Origin: Streptomyces typhae
GTDB lineage: Bacteria > Actinomycetota > Actinomycetes > Streptomycetales > Streptomycetaceae
DNA: 64,000 bases
Assembly: GCF_009755605.1 (NCBI RefSeq)
Contig: NZ_WPNZ01000005.1
Coordinates: forward strand, 372,001 to 436,000
Direction: 5' to 3'
Under the pieces are notes generated by a model. The model worked only from the letters and a program-made list of their open reading frames with translations. It was not told the origin of the DNA and did no database searches. Position 1 is the stretch's first letter. Each line of letters opens with the position of its first letter. The translations under genes and the position numbers were made by a program. Below, piece after piece: positions 8,458-17,512 of this stretch.

Positions 8458-10077
8458 ATGGCCACGAACGAAGAGCCACAGCCCGTGGAGCCGAGTGCGT
8501 ACGTCACCCGGCAGAACCAGGACGCCGTCAAGAACCTGCCGGACGCCGGCCTTGCCTACGAGAACGCCGGCCGGTACCAGATCGCACCGCCCGACGAGCC
8601 TTTCGTGCCCTCACGCATCAGCAAGAGCGACAGCAAGGTGTGGGACTTCACCGCCTTCGACTTCCTGGAGCAGAGCCTCGACGAGGTACCCGGGTCGGTC
8701 GCGCCGGCGCTGTGGCGACAAGGGCAACTGAACTCCACCGCCGGGCTCTTCCAGGTCACTGATCGCGGGAACTGCCGGGTCCACCAGATACGCGGCTACG
8801 ACCTCGCCAACATGACCGTCGTCGAAAGCGGCAGCGGTCTGGTCGTGATCGACCCGTTGGGCTCGTACGAGACGGCCCGTGCGGCGCTGGCGCGCTATCG
8901 CTCGGTCATCGAGCAGGACGGGCCCGCGCAGCCGGTGCGCGCGGTCATCCACACCCAGAGCGGCGTGGACCACTTCGGCGGTGTCCGCGGCCTGTTCGGC
9001 GACGCCTTGCCCAAGGACCTGAAGGTCTACGCCCCCGAGGGCTTTCTCGCGGACGCCCTGCTGCGGCAGGTCACCGAAGGCTCGCACACGGCCCGGCTGG
9101 TCGACTACGCCTACGGCACCCGCCTCGGGATCGCCCCGTCGCAACTCGTCGACTCCGATCTCGGGCACACCGTCTCGGTGGGCGACGCGACGTTCCTCGC
9201 GCCGACCGACACCGTCGGCGGTCTCCTCCCGGCGGCCACCGCCGAGTCCAAGTGGCCTTCCTGGACCGGCATCGGCTGGCGCGAGGGCCTGTACGCGCTG
9301 GAGATCGGCGGCGTCCGCATCGTCCTTCAGCCCGCCGGCGGCCACGCCTCCCCGGCCGAGATGAACCTCTACCTGCCCGCGGCCAGGACCGTCTACCTCG
9401 CGGGCCCCGGCCTCCTGGGCGGCCCCAGCAAGGCCCGCGCCACGTTCCTGGACGCCACCCTCACGGCTTTCGGCGCCGCCGCCGACGCCGGAGCCGGCGC
9501 CTACCTCGCACCGGTGTGGAGGACCCCCGAAGACGCGGGGCAGGAGCAAGGGACAGCGAACCGGATCACCGCATGGCTCACCGCCCACCGTGACGCCGCC
9601 ACCACCGCCCCCGACGCGGGCGCCGCGGCCCCCCTCCTCGCCACCCCCGGCTACGCCGACACCCCCACCCGCACCGTACGAGAGGTCTGGTCCCGGCTGA
9701 CCGGCACCGACCTCGGCGCACCCCGACTCGCCGTCACCGCCAAGGCCTCCCTGCTCGCCCAGGGCGGTTCGGCCAAGGCGCTCGAAGCCGCCCGTGGCGC
9801 GTACGGAGCCGGGAACCACGCCGAGGTCGCCGCACTCCTCGACCCCGTCATCTGCGCCGCCGCCATCCCGCTGGCCGTCAACTCCAAGAACGAACAACAG
9901 GCCCGCACCCTCCAGGCCGACGCCCTCAGGCAGCTCGCCCACCTCACCTCCCACGGCAGGCTCCGCAATGCCCTGCTCACCGCTGCTCAGGACGTCCGGG
10001 ATCCGAAGGGCGTCCTCACGCGCTTCCCCCGGACCATCGCGGACCTCGCTGCGGCCGCCAGCCCCTTGGGGTTCTGA
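8458..10077 (+). CDS. Alkylsulfatase-like MBL-fold protein with degenerate metal site
   Basis: ATG 8458, preceded by GGAGGA, gives 539 residues. The layout matches SdsA1/BDS1 linear alkylsulfatases: an N-terminal metallo-beta-lactamase domain (WDFTAFDFLE, GLVVIDPLGSYETARAAL, AEMNLYLP), an alpha-helical dimerisation region, and an SCP2-like C-terminal end. The metal-binding THSHxDH motif reads HTQSGVDHFGG here: both leading ligand histidines are replaced (Gln and Gly) while the Asp and last His remain. The later Glu/His segment after AEMNLYLP reads AGPGLLGG, without the expected His. The protein therefore probably does not hydrolyse sulfate esters in the known way. It stands alone in its region. 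Confidence 0.8.
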   Translation: MATNEEPQPVEPSAYVTRQNQDAVKNLPDAGLAYENAGRYQIAPPDEPFVPSRISKSDSKVWDFTAFDFLEQSLDEVPGSVAPALWRQGQLNSTAGLFQVTDRGNCRVHQIRGYDLANMTVVESGSGLVVIDPLGSYETARAALARYRSVIEQDGPAQPVRAVIHTQSGVDHFGGVRGLFGDALPKDLKVYAPEGFLADALLRQVTEGSHTARLVDYAYGTRLGIAPSQLVDSDLGHTVSVGDATFLAPTDTVGGLLPAATAESKWPSWTGIGWREGLYALEIGGVRIVLQPAGGHASPAEMNLYLPAARTVYLAGPGLLGGPSKARATFLDATLTAFGAAADAGAGAYLAPVWRTPEDAGQEQGTANRITAWLTAHRDAATTAPDAGAAAPLLATPGYADTPTRTVREVWSRLTGTDLGAPRLAVTAKASLLAQGGSAKALEAARGAYGAGNHAEVAALLDPVICAAAIPLAVNSKNEQQARTLQADALRQLAHLTSHGRLRNALLTAAQDVRDPKGVLTRFPRTIADLAAAASPLGF

Positions 10078-10222
10078 ACCCGGCGGTGATCCCGAACCGG
10101 GCCGGGTTCGCCAACCGGGCCGGGTTCGCCGACGCTGCCCTCCCACGCACGAGGGCAGCGTGCCGCCCCGGCGCGCGCGCCCAGCGGATGCGAAGCAAGC
10201 GGCATCACCAGACCATGGGCTT

Positions 10223-11020
10223 ATGGACGAAGGCCACAGCAGCACGACAGGGCGAAAGGACGCGGCAGGGCGAAGGGACGCGGCAGGGGCCGCCGGCATG
10301 CGGCAGGTGCGGCAGCCGGTTCACGACGCGCGCCGGGCCCTCGCCTCGACAGGCGCATGTCTGCTGGAGCCGCCTGCCGTCGCGCAGTGCCTCGGTGTGG
10401 ACGAGACGGTATGGGGAGCCTTCGCCGCGCACTGGGAGGAGCTGGCGCCGGACGCGTACGCGGCCAGGTCCGGCACGCGGCGGCTGCGGCGCTACGGGCA
10501 CCTCTGTCTGTCGAGGGAAGGCACAATCGACGCGAAGCCGCATGTCGCCTTCGTACAGCCGGAGGAGAGCAACCCGCTGTACGTGGACGTCGACCGCCAC
10601 TTCGAACCGCTGACCGACGCGTTCATGGGCGAGCCCGTGCTCGCGGCGCTGATCCGCATGCTCGGCCAGGTCGCCGTGTGTCTGGAGGACGCGGACGCGT
10701 GGGACGTCAAGGTGCACCCGTTCCGGGTCGTGGCCGAGACCGGCAGCGAGGGACAGCCCACCCCCGAGGGCAGGCACCGCGACGGAGTCACCCTGGTGAC
10801 CTCGCTGCTCATCGACCGCGTGAACGCCACCGGGGGCGAGAGCACGGTGTACGCCCCGGACGGGACGGAGCTGACCAGCACGACGCTCGACACCCCCGGC
10901 ACGCTCCTGCTGAACGACGACCGTGCGACGCTGCACGGCGTCTCACCGATTCACCCGCTGGACGCCGCTCGACCCGCCCGCCGGGATGTCCTGGTCACCA
11001 CGCTCGCACCCCGCGGCTGA
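10223..11020 (+). CDS. 2-oxoglutarate/Fe(II)-dependent dioxygenase
   Basis: The 265-residue reading starts at ATG 10223; a Lys/Arg/Gly repeat stretch follows, and ATG 10298 (MRQVRQPVHDARRAL) is an alternative start. The core has RRYGHLCLSREGTID, then GRHRDGVTLVTSLLI, whose His-x-Asp is the iron-binding pair. The distal His lies in LLNDDRATLHGVSPI, and an Arg for 2-oxoglutarate follows in ARPARRDVLVTT. This matches the 2OG-Fe dioxygenase family that includes bacterial isoleucine hydroxylases, so a free amino acid is a plausible substrate, but nothing nearby identifies it. The gene converges on the STAS gene. Confidence 0.8.
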   Translation: MDEGHSSTTGRKDAAGRRDAAGAAGMRQVRQPVHDARRALASTGACLLEPPAVAQCLGVDETVWGAFAAHWEELAPDAYAARSGTRRLRRYGHLCLSREGTIDAKPHVAFVQPEESNPLYVDVDRHFEPLTDAFMGEPVLAALIRMLGQVAVCLEDADAWDVKVHPFRVVAETGSEGQPTPEGRHRDGVTLVTSLLIDRVNATGGESTVYAPDGTELTSTTLDTPGTLLLNDDRATLHGVSPIHPLDAARPARRDVLVTTLAPRG

Positions 11021-11136
11021 ACCGGCCGTCCGCGGCGGCCCCGGGTCCCGTCGTGGTGCGCCGAGCGTTCGTCGAGGCCGACTACGACCCGCCAGGAAGG
11101 CGCGCTCTCCGCCGTCGCGGGTGCACGGCTGCCGGC

Positions 11137-11757
11137 TCACGACGGAGCGGTGGACCCGTCCTCGCCCGGCGTGCGCTGCCGTGACGCGTGCTGGAGCTGG
11201 AGTGCCTCGTTCTTGGCCTCGTCCTGGGCGCGCCGGAAGGCGATGCTTCTGTCGCGCAGCCGTGCGCTCTGCCGTCGCAGTTGGCGGGAGCGCAGGATCT
11301 CCGGCCGCTCCGCGACGGCCACGCCTTCGAACTGCGGGCCCTCCGGCGCGGCGCCGGGGACGGACAGCGCGGCCACGGTCGCGAGGGCGGCATCGAGGGT
11401 GGTGTGCACGCACAAGCCCGGCAGGGGGGCGAGGGCGAAGACCTCGCGGACCATCGGCACGGCGGCCACGATCAGGACGGGTTCGTCCTCGAGGTGGCGC
11501 GTGTGGGTGTCCAGGACGCGCAGGGCGGCCGTGCTCATCAGGCGCAGGCCCGTCAGGTCGAGGACGAGGCGCCGACCGGTGTGCACGGCCTCCTGAAGCT
11601 GCTTCTTGAGATCTCTCGTCAGCGCCGGAACGCTGTGGCCGTCGAGGACGCCGGACAGGCACATGATCACGACGTGGTCGTCGGCTTGCTGCACCGTGAG
11701 GTGCCTCCCGCGCGGCACGCTGTCGGCATGGGCGGGCGCGAGGGGGGTGTCCGGCAT
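11137..11757 (-). CDS. STAS-domain (anti-anti-sigma-like) protein
   Basis: ATG 11757 (preceded by AAAGGGA) gives 206 residues. Residues about 18-115 form a STAS fold: VVIMCLSGVLDGHSVPALTRDL, RRLVLDLTGLRLMSTAALRVLD, EPVLIVAAVPMVREVFAL. The position where anti-anti-sigma factors carry the phosphorylated Ser (usually DSSGL) reads STAAL, so a phospho-switch is possible but not canonical. The C-terminal 70 residues are charged and helical. No partner anti-sigma kinase is adjacent; it is an orphan STAS protein of the kind common in Streptomyces. Confidence 0.8.
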   Translation of the reverse strand: MPDTPLAPAHADSVPRGRHLTVQQADDHVVIMCLSGVLDGHSVPALTRDLKKQLQEAVHTGRRLVLDLTGLRLMSTAALRVLDTHTRHLEDEPVLIVAAVPMVREVFALAPLPGLCVHTTLDAALATVAALSVPGAAPEGPQFEGVAVAERPEILRSRQLRRQSARLRDRSIAFRRAQDEAKNEALQLQHASRQRTPGEDGSTAPS

Positions 11758-12517
11758 CCGGCCATCCCTTTCCGTGGGTGGTGGGGCGTGTCGGGAGTGG
11801 CGCGATGGGTCGTCGCGTACGTCCGCTGTCCGTGCGGGGAGCGTTCTCGGACGGGTGGTCGGCGTCCGGTCGGCTGCCGGTGCCGGCGTGCTTCCGTCCT
11901 TCAGCGTCCTCTGGAGTCGAGTGTCGGCGCAAGGGACCGATGGCAGGCGCCTCCCATGCGGTCTCCGTGTCGACGAGCGCCCCTGGGCCGCGGGGCAGGC
12001 TTCATCATGCCTGCTCGGAGTGGATCATGCTGCCCGCCGGGCACTCGGAGCGTCTGCCGCGACCCGTCGGCCAGGAGCGGCCGGTGGAGTTCTCCGGGAC
12101 GCCTGGGCCGGTGGTCGCTCTTCCGGTGGCATTGAACGCTTCCGCGGCGGGGCAAGGGCCCCGATCGGTGGGGCAGCGGTCCTGCTCCGAGTGGATATCG
12201 CCGGGGCGGCGGTCCTGCTCCGAGTGGATACCCACGGGGCAGCGATCCTGCGCCGAGTAAATATCCCCATCTTGGGGACACGGTGCGTCCGTACGCCTAC
12301 TCTGTGTGTCCGCCGGGTGGGAGAACCGGCGTCCCGGCCACTTCTCTCCCCCGTGCTCGCGGACACCCGCAAAGCCGGTGCGCCGCAGCGCACGACGCCG
12401 ATGGGCGCCGCGAGTTCGCGCGGCGCCGGCCCGTACCGCACGGGCCGGTGCCGTCCGCCGCTGACATCCACCCTCGACGACCCTCGACCATCGCCGTACT
12501 TCCCCGCAGGGGCTCCC
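11758..12517. other. Divergent intergenic region containing 33-bp repeats
   Basis: This 760-nt gap separates the STAS gene (minus) and the frameshifted plus-strand gene. It contains three 33-bp tandem units (listed separately) and a fourth partial match near 12007-12026. ORFs across it are composed of repeat-derived low-complexity peptide and I do not call them as genes. Confidence 0.5.
12170..12268. repeat. 33-bp tandem repeat, 3 copies
   Basis: Units at 12170-12202, 12203-12235 and 12236-12268 share the core ggggcagcggtcctgctccg followed by agtggatat-like sequence. Copies 1 and 2 differ at a handful of positions; copy 3 is more diverged (gcgccgagtaaatatcc). A related segment (cctgctcggagtggatcatg) lies near 12007. 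The role is unknown. Confidence 0.8.
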
Positions 12518-13352
12518 ATGACTGCTACCGAACCACCCCCGGTCCCCACGACACCCCCGCCACCGCCACGCCCACCGCACCCTCCTGCGGTGCCGCCGGT
12601 GGTACCGGAGCCGGCACCCGGGCCGGGCTCCGGATGGTGGGCGCGGTGGCGCGAGCCCCTGATCGGCCCGCTCACGGTGGGTGTCCTGCTGGCGGCCACT
12701 CCCTTCGTCTGGGCCGAGGTCGCACGTCTGACGGACGAGGAGAACCCGCCGGGTGCCCGCACCGTGTCCACCAGCATCTTCCGCACCGGCAACCAGGGCG
12801 CGCGGCGGTGTGGACCCCCACGAATCGAACGTACAGGTGGTCGTGCAGGGGCTGCGGCCGGAGCCGGTGCGCATCACGGACATGGAGGTCGACGCCCACT
12901 GCACGGACCCCCTCACCGGCACGCTGATGTATTCGCCGCCCGCCGGCAACGACACGAGCCTGCGTATGGGCGTGGACCTGGACGAGGCCCGGCCCGTGCC
13001 CTACGTCCGCGACGGGCGTGGGGACATCGACGAGAGGAAGCCCTACTTCCCCGGGCGCACCATCTCCCTGGCCGAGAAGGAGCAGGTGGTTCTCGACATC
13101 CTTGCCACCACCGACCGGCACTACTGCACGTACACCTACCGCCTGAAGCTGATCACTCAGGACGGTGAGCAGCAGTTGGTCGTCGACGACCACGGCAAGC
13201 CCTTCAAGGTCACGGCCGTGCCCGCCGAGCGGATCGACGACGTGGCGACGGCCTACCCGGCGTTCCGGCGCATGTACATCGGAGGTGTCGCCAACTCCGA
13301 CGGCGACGTGAACCCCTGGCCCGCCAAGAACCCGGCGACCTTCACCCCGTAG
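12518..13352 (+). pseudogene. Membrane-anchored hypothetical protein, frameshifted
   Basis: ATG 12518 opens a Pro-rich cytoplasmic leader and a transmembrane helix (IGPLTVGVLLAATPFVWAEV, about residues 47-66). The reading reaches SIFRTGNQGA and then loses sense. A protein-like continuation (GGVDPHESNVQVVVQGL through KNPATFTP, stop at 13352) lies one frame over. The shift occurs within gcgcgcggcggtg at about 12800-12808; removing one base there restores a single ORF of about 277 residues. This is either a real frameshift or a sequencing error in a GC run. Domain family not recognised; an extracytoplasmic beta-rich domain seems likely. Confidence 0.7.
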
Positions 13353-13400
13353 GCCGCACCGGCGGACGGGAGCCGTGACGGTGCTCGACGGCATCGGCCG

Positions 13401-14660
13401 TCAGGGCGCCGAGGCCTCCTCGGGGACCGCGCGCAGCGCCGGGCCCGCGAGGAGCGGGGCCAGCACCAGGGCGCCCGCGCCGACGAGCCAGGGGGCGCGC
13501 AGGCCGGAGGAGTCGACCAGGAGTGCGCCGAGTACCGCGCCCAGGGGGGCGGTTCCCGCCGATGTCAGGCGGAAGACGCTCATCACCCGGCCCTGGAGGT
13601 GCGCGGGAATGACGGCTTGGCGCAGGGTGATGGTGACGACGGTCCATACGGTGCCGCCGAACCCGATGAGGGCCAGCATCGCGGCTGCCAGCAGCGGACT
13701 GCTCGTCAGGCCGATGGCCAGGCACGCCACCGCCGGAACCCACAGGGACAGCAGGAGCAGCAACCGGGGGCTGCCGCGGCGCCAGGCGGTCCCGGTGAGG
13801 AGGCCCGCCACCACCCCGCCGACGGAGACGGCGCCCATCAGCAGTCCGTACCCGGCGTCGCCGACGTCCAGGAGCCGCAGGGCGAAGAGGGCGAAGGTGG
13901 CGAAGCATCCCGTGAGCACCGTGTTGATGAGCGCCCCCACCAGGGCCAGCGACCGGCACCCGGGGTCGGCGGCGAGCCAGCGCACACCGACTGCGATGTC
14001 TTTGGTGACGGAGGCGAGGGGCTCGCTGTCGGGGTGCCGGGCGCGACCGGCACCGAGGCCCGTGAGCAGCAGTCCCGCGGCGGCGAAGGTCGCGGCGTCC
14101 ACCAGGAACGGCAGCGCGTGCACGGCACCGAACAGAACGCCCGCCAGCGGTACGGCAAGCAGCTGACCGGCGATGATGTCCGCGCCGGTGAGCCGTCCGT
14201 TGGCGGTGGCGAGAGCGGTGGCGGGGACGAGTTGGGGCACGAGCGCGGCGGCCGCGCTCTCCGTGAGCGTCTGGCAGCAGCCCAGGGCGAAGGCCACGGC
14301 GTACAGGACAGGCAGGCCGATGCCACCCGAGAGGACGGTGACGGCAAGGGCGGCGGCCAACGCGGCCTGGACGCCGTTGGTCACCGCGATGACGCGGCCC
14401 CGGTCGAGCCGGTCGACCAGGGCGCCCGCCGGAAGCGACACCAGGAGCCACGGCAGCGTCTGCGCCACGGTGACGCCCGCGAACGCGGTGGGGTCCGGCG
14501 TCACCGTCGCGGTGAGCAGCGGCAGCGCGGTCAGATGCAGGCCGTCCCCGAACCGGGACACCGCCGTGGCGGCGAGGAGACGCGTGAACCGGCGGCGCCG
14601 ACCCGTCGTTCCGTCCTCCCGCGAGGTCGCCGCCGCCGGTCCGGGCTTCTTCGGCGTCAC
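13401..14660 (-). CDS. MFS transporter, likely exporter of the PKS product
   Basis: GTG 14660 overlaps the previous stop as GTGA and gives 419 residues with about 12 hydrophobic segments. MFS features include the loop DRLDRGRVIAVTN after TM2 and the N-terminal RLLAATAVSRFGDGLHLTALP, typical of the enterobactin-exporter/DHA3-like family. It is the last gene of the PKS locus and is translationally coupled to the small DNA-binding gene, so export of, or resistance to, the locus product is the natural role. Substrate is inferred only from context. Confidence 0.85.
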   Translation of the reverse strand: MTPKKPGPAAATSREDGTTGRRRRFTRLLAATAVSRFGDGLHLTALPLLTATVTPDPTAFAGVTVAQTLPWLLVSLPAGALVDRLDRGRVIAVTNGVQAALAAALAVTVLSGGIGLPVLYAVAFALGCCQTLTESAAAALVPQLVPATALATANGRLTGADIIAGQLLAVPLAGVLFGAVHALPFLVDAATFAAAGLLLTGLGAGRARHPDSEPLASVTKDIAVGVRWLAADPGCRSLALVGALINTVLTGCFATFALFALRLLDVGDAGYGLLMGAVSVGGVVAGLLTGTAWRRGSPRLLLLLSLWVPAVACLAIGLTSSPLLAAAMLALIGFGGTVWTVVTITLRQAVIPAHLQGRVMSVFRLTSAGTAPLGAVLGALLVDSSGLRAPWLVGAGALVLAPLLAGPALRAVPEEASAP

Positions 14661-14989
14661 TCGGCGGAGCCGGCCTTCTCCCGGAGCGCGGGGTGGGTGC
14701 CGCGGGCGTCGAGGTCCTCCCGGGCGCGCCGCCACCGCTCGCGGGCCTCCCGGATGGACGCCCGCAGGACCGGCACGCCGCCGTTGTCCGCGGCCCAGGC
14801 CGTCACGTCCTCCGGCACGAACCGCCACGTCCCGTCGAAGAGGACGGTGGGCAGACCCCGCAGCATGATCAGCCAGTGCACTTCGTGGGACGACACCCCC
14901 CAGCGCTCCTGGAGGTCGTCGAGGGTCAGCAACCGGGCCTCCTGTTCCGCCAGTTGCGACGGCGTCAGGGTGTGCCACGCGATGGTCAT
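14657..14989 (-). CDS. Small HTH (excisionase/MerR-type) DNA-binding protein
   Basis: ATG 14989 has GGGAGA 6-7 nt upstream and gives 110 residues. LTLDDLQERWGVSSHEVHWLI followed by RGLPTVLFDGTWRFVPEDV is the helix-turn-helix plus wing of the HTH_17/excisionase-like fold. The C-terminal part is a charged helix. An in-frame GTG at 15082, four codons after the methyltransferase stop, would add a D/E-rich repeat stretch (DEHDEHDDLDDLDD); the better RBS favours 14989. Being inside the PKS operon it is a candidate local regulator, the only one in that locus. Confidence 0.75.
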   Translation of the reverse strand: MTIAWHTLTPSQLAEQEARLLTLDDLQERWGVSSHEVHWLIMLRGLPTVLFDGTWRFVPEDVTAWAADNGGVPVLRASIREARERWRRAREDLDARGTHPALREKAGSAE

Positions 14990-15087
14990 CGTTGTTCTCC
15001 CATCCCGGTCGTCGAGGTCGTCGAGGTCGTCGTGTTCGTCATGTTCGTCCTGGTCCTCACGGTCCTCGGGCAGCCACGCCACCGTAC

Positions 15088-16224
15088 TCAGCGCGTCCCC
15101 ACGTGCAGGCCGTGGAAGAACGGCAGGTCGCCGAAGCGCTCGTAACCGCTGAATCCCGCCTCGCGGATCCAGGACTCGTACTCGGACCAGCTGTACAGGC
15201 GGCCCTGGCCGGAGGCCACGGCCAGGAAGTACGGCGCCGCCAGCATGGTGGTGGCCGGGCCGTCCTTGGTGTCGTTCTGCATCATGTTCAGGACGGCGAC
15301 CTTGCCGCCCGGCGGCAGCGTGTCGTACGCCTTGCGCAGCAGCGTCACGCTGACCGGCGGGTCGAAGATGTTCAGTATGTGCGAGAACAGCACCGCGTCC
15401 ACGCCGTCGGGGAACGTGTCGGTGAACATGTCGCCGCTGTGCACCCCCACGCGGTCGGTGAGACCGGCGCGTTCGATGTTCTGCCGGGCCAGCTCCGTCA
15501 CGCTGGGCAGGTCGAACACCGTCACCCTGAGCCCGGGGTGCGCGCTCGCCAGCGCGATGGCGTTGGTGCCGTCCCCACCGCCGACGTCCACCACATGCCG
15601 GCTCCCGCCCAGTGCGCCGCTGGCGCTCAGGCCCTGGTTGGCCAGCGCGGACAGACCGCTCATCGCCTCGTGGAAGACGCCGCGCAACTCCGGGTGCACC
15701 GCGAGACGGTGGTAGAGCGTGTCCCCGGGGCCGGGGAAGTTGCGCAGGCCGACGCTGGTGCCTTCGCGCAGCGACGCCGTGAAGTCGCTCAGGCCTGGAT
15801 AGACGATGTGCCGCTGCCAGCCCAGCATCGGCGTGTAGGAGCCGGGCCTGCCCGGTACGAGGTGTTCCTCGGCGAGCGGGGCGTTGCGCAGCCGGCCGTC
15901 GTGCTCCTCGACCAGACCCAGGCCGCGCAGCGCGCCGAGCAGGACCTCCAGGGAGGAGGCGGGGAGCCCGGTCTCCTTGGCCACCTCGTCGGCCGTGGCG
16001 TCCGGGTGCGCGGACAGATGCGGGAACACGCCCAGTTCGTGGGCCGCCCACAGCGCCTGGAAGGCGACGTGGCCCTGCATGATCAGACCCAGTTGGTCCT
16101 CCGTCATCGTGCCCGTGCCCGTGCCCGTGCTCGTTGCCGGGGTGGCGCCCGGCGCTGTCGTGGCCGTGGTCACGGGCGTGCTCGTGGTTGTGGTCGTGCC
16201 GGTGGTGGTGACGCCGTTCGTCAT
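15088..16224 (-). CDS. SAM-dependent O-methyltransferase (class I, dimerising)
   Basis: ATG 16224 is preceded by GGAGGAACACC. The first 40 residues are almost all Thr/Pro/Ala/Gly, then MTEDQLGLIMQGHVAFQALW begins the usual winged-helix dimerisation domain. The SAM domain follows from HVVDVGGGDGTNAIALA (motif I), RVTVFDLPSV and DAVLFSHILNIFDPP to GGKVAVLNMM. The family methylates hydroxyls of phenols and polyketides. The acceptor-side catalytic His is plausibly in LFSHILN. It sits 52 nt downstream of the P450 and probably acts on an oxygen it installs. The Thr-rich tail is unusual. Confidence 0.88.
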   Translation of the reverse strand: MTNGVTTTGTTTTTSTPVTTATTAPGATPATSTGTGTGTMTEDQLGLIMQGHVAFQALWAAHELGVFPHLSAHPDATADEVAKETGLPASSLEVLLGALRGLGLVEEHDGRLRNAPLAEEHLVPGRPGSYTPMLGWQRHIVYPGLSDFTASLREGTSVGLRNFPGPGDTLYHRLAVHPELRGVFHEAMSGLSALANQGLSASGALGGSRHVVDVGGGDGTNAIALASAHPGLRVTVFDLPSVTELARQNIERAGLTDRVGVHSGDMFTDTFPDGVDAVLFSHILNIFDPPVSVTLLRKAYDTLPPGGKVAVLNMMQNDTKDGPATTMLAAPYFLAVASGQGRLYSWSEYESWIREAGFSGYERFGDLPFFHGLHVGTR

Positions 16225-16276
16225 GGTGTTCCTCCGTGTGAGGGGGCTTGATCGGACTGAAGGGTCGAGGGGGCTG

Positions 16277-17512
16277 TCAGGCAGCGGTGATACCGCCGTG
16301 GTGGATCGGCAGCTCGGCGAGTCCCCGCATCGCCAGGCCGGGGCGGTACGTCAGGGGCCCGGCCGGTCGCTGCGGGTTCCGCACGCGCCGCGCGAACGCC
16401 CCCAGGGCCGACTCGCCCTCCACTCGGGCCAGCGCCGCACCGAGGCAGGCGTGCGGGCCGATGCCGAAGCCGAGATGGCGGTTGGCGCGCCGGTCGAGCC
16501 GGAAGACATCGGGTTCGTCGAAGCGGCGCGGGTCGCGGTTGGCCGCGGCGAGCAGCAGGACCAGCGTGGCGCCGCGGGGGACGACATGTCCGGCCACCTC
16601 GATGTCGGCGAGGGCGACACGGGTGCGGAAGTGCAGCGGCGGGTCGAACCGCAGCACCTCCTCCACCAGGGCCTTGGCAGCCTCCGGGGCGGCGGCGACC
16701 GTCTCGCGCAGCTGCGGGTCGGACGTCAGCGCGAGCACGCCGTTGGCGATCAGGTTGACGGTCGTCTCGTGGCCGGCGACGAGCAGCAGGGAGCAGACGG
16801 CGGCGACTTCGTCGGTGTCGGCCGCCCCCTGGTCCGCGAGGGCGACGAGCTGCGACACGACGTCGTCGCCGGGGCGGGCGCGGCGCTCGGGAATGAGCCG
16901 GTGGAAGTAGTCGAGGATCGCACCGCGCGCCTCGCGTCCGTCCCTGCGCGCCTCCTCGTCCAGGTTGAACGCCTGGTCCATGTTGCGGGCGAGGGCACCC
17001 GACCAGCGCCCCAGGCGCGGGAAGTCCGCCTGCGGCAGCGCGAGCAGCTCGCAGATGATCCGTACGGGCAGCGGGAAGGCGTAGTCACCGACGACATCGA
17101 GTGACTCCTGTGCGGCGGCGGTGTCGAGCAGCTCCGCCACGATGCGGGCGATGCGTTCGGGCAGCCCGTCGAAGGCCGGGATCAGACAGGTGTGGGCGAG
17201 CCTGCGCAACCGGGTGTGCTCGGGCGGGTCCAGGAGCATGAACGGCGCCTTCGCCAGGAGCGCGGCGTCCTTGTCGTCGAGGTCCCCGCGGCTGCGCATG
17301 GCCTCGAACATCGTCGAGCGGGTCTCGTCGCTGCCGCAGCGGGCGTCCCGCAACAGGGCGTGGCACTCGGCGTATCCGCTCACGACGTGCGCCCCGGAGG
17401 CGTCCGTCACCACCGGGTCGCCGTGCCGGTGCAGGCGCGCGTACAGCGGATAGGGATCGGTGACCGCCTCGGGGGTCATCAGCTCGCGCAGGGACACCGG
17501 GGACTCAGCCAT
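16277..17512 (-). CDS. Cytochrome P450, tailoring type
   Basis: ATG 17512 is preceded by GGGAGG at 8 nt and overlaps the previous stop by 8 nt. The 411-residue protein has all bacterial class I P450 landmarks: the I-helix AGHETT (oxygen activation), the K-helix EEVLR, and the heme loop FGIGPHACLG with the Cys thiolate. It has no membrane anchor, so redox partners must come from elsewhere; none is encoded nearby. It resembles macrolide/polyketide hydroxylases of the CYP105/107 type. With the downstream methyltransferase it would form a hydroxylation-then-methylation pair. Confidence 0.92.
   Translation of the reverse strand: MAESPVSLRELMTPEAVTDPYPLYARLHRHGDPVVTDASGAHVVSGYAECHALLRDARCGSDETRSTMFEAMRSRGDLDDKDAALLAKAPFMLLDPPEHTRLRRLAHTCLIPAFDGLPERIARIVAELLDTAAAQESLDVVGDYAFPLPVRIICELLALPQADFPRLGRWSGALARNMDQAFNLDEEARRDGREARGAILDYFHRLIPERRARPGDDVVSQLVALADQGAADTDEVAAVCSLLLVAGHETTVNLIANGVLALTSDPQLRETVAAAPEAAKALVEEVLRFDPPLHFRTRVALADIEVAGHVVPRGATLVLLLAAANRDPRRFDEPDVFRLDRRANRHLGFGIGPHACLGAALARVEGESALGAFARRVRNPQRPAGPLTYRPGLAMRGLAELPIHHGGITAA

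Noticed and set aside
12005..12955. Long minus-strand ORFs with 11-residue repeats
   Set aside because: They arise from the 33-bp repeat and GC-skewed sequence opposite a real plus-strand gene; there is no RBS or recognisable domain.
14657..16051. Long minus ORF running through the methyltransferase into the HTH gene
   Set aside because: Only its last 110 codons are a gene; the rest is an Arg/Gly-rich shadow of the methyltransferase frame.
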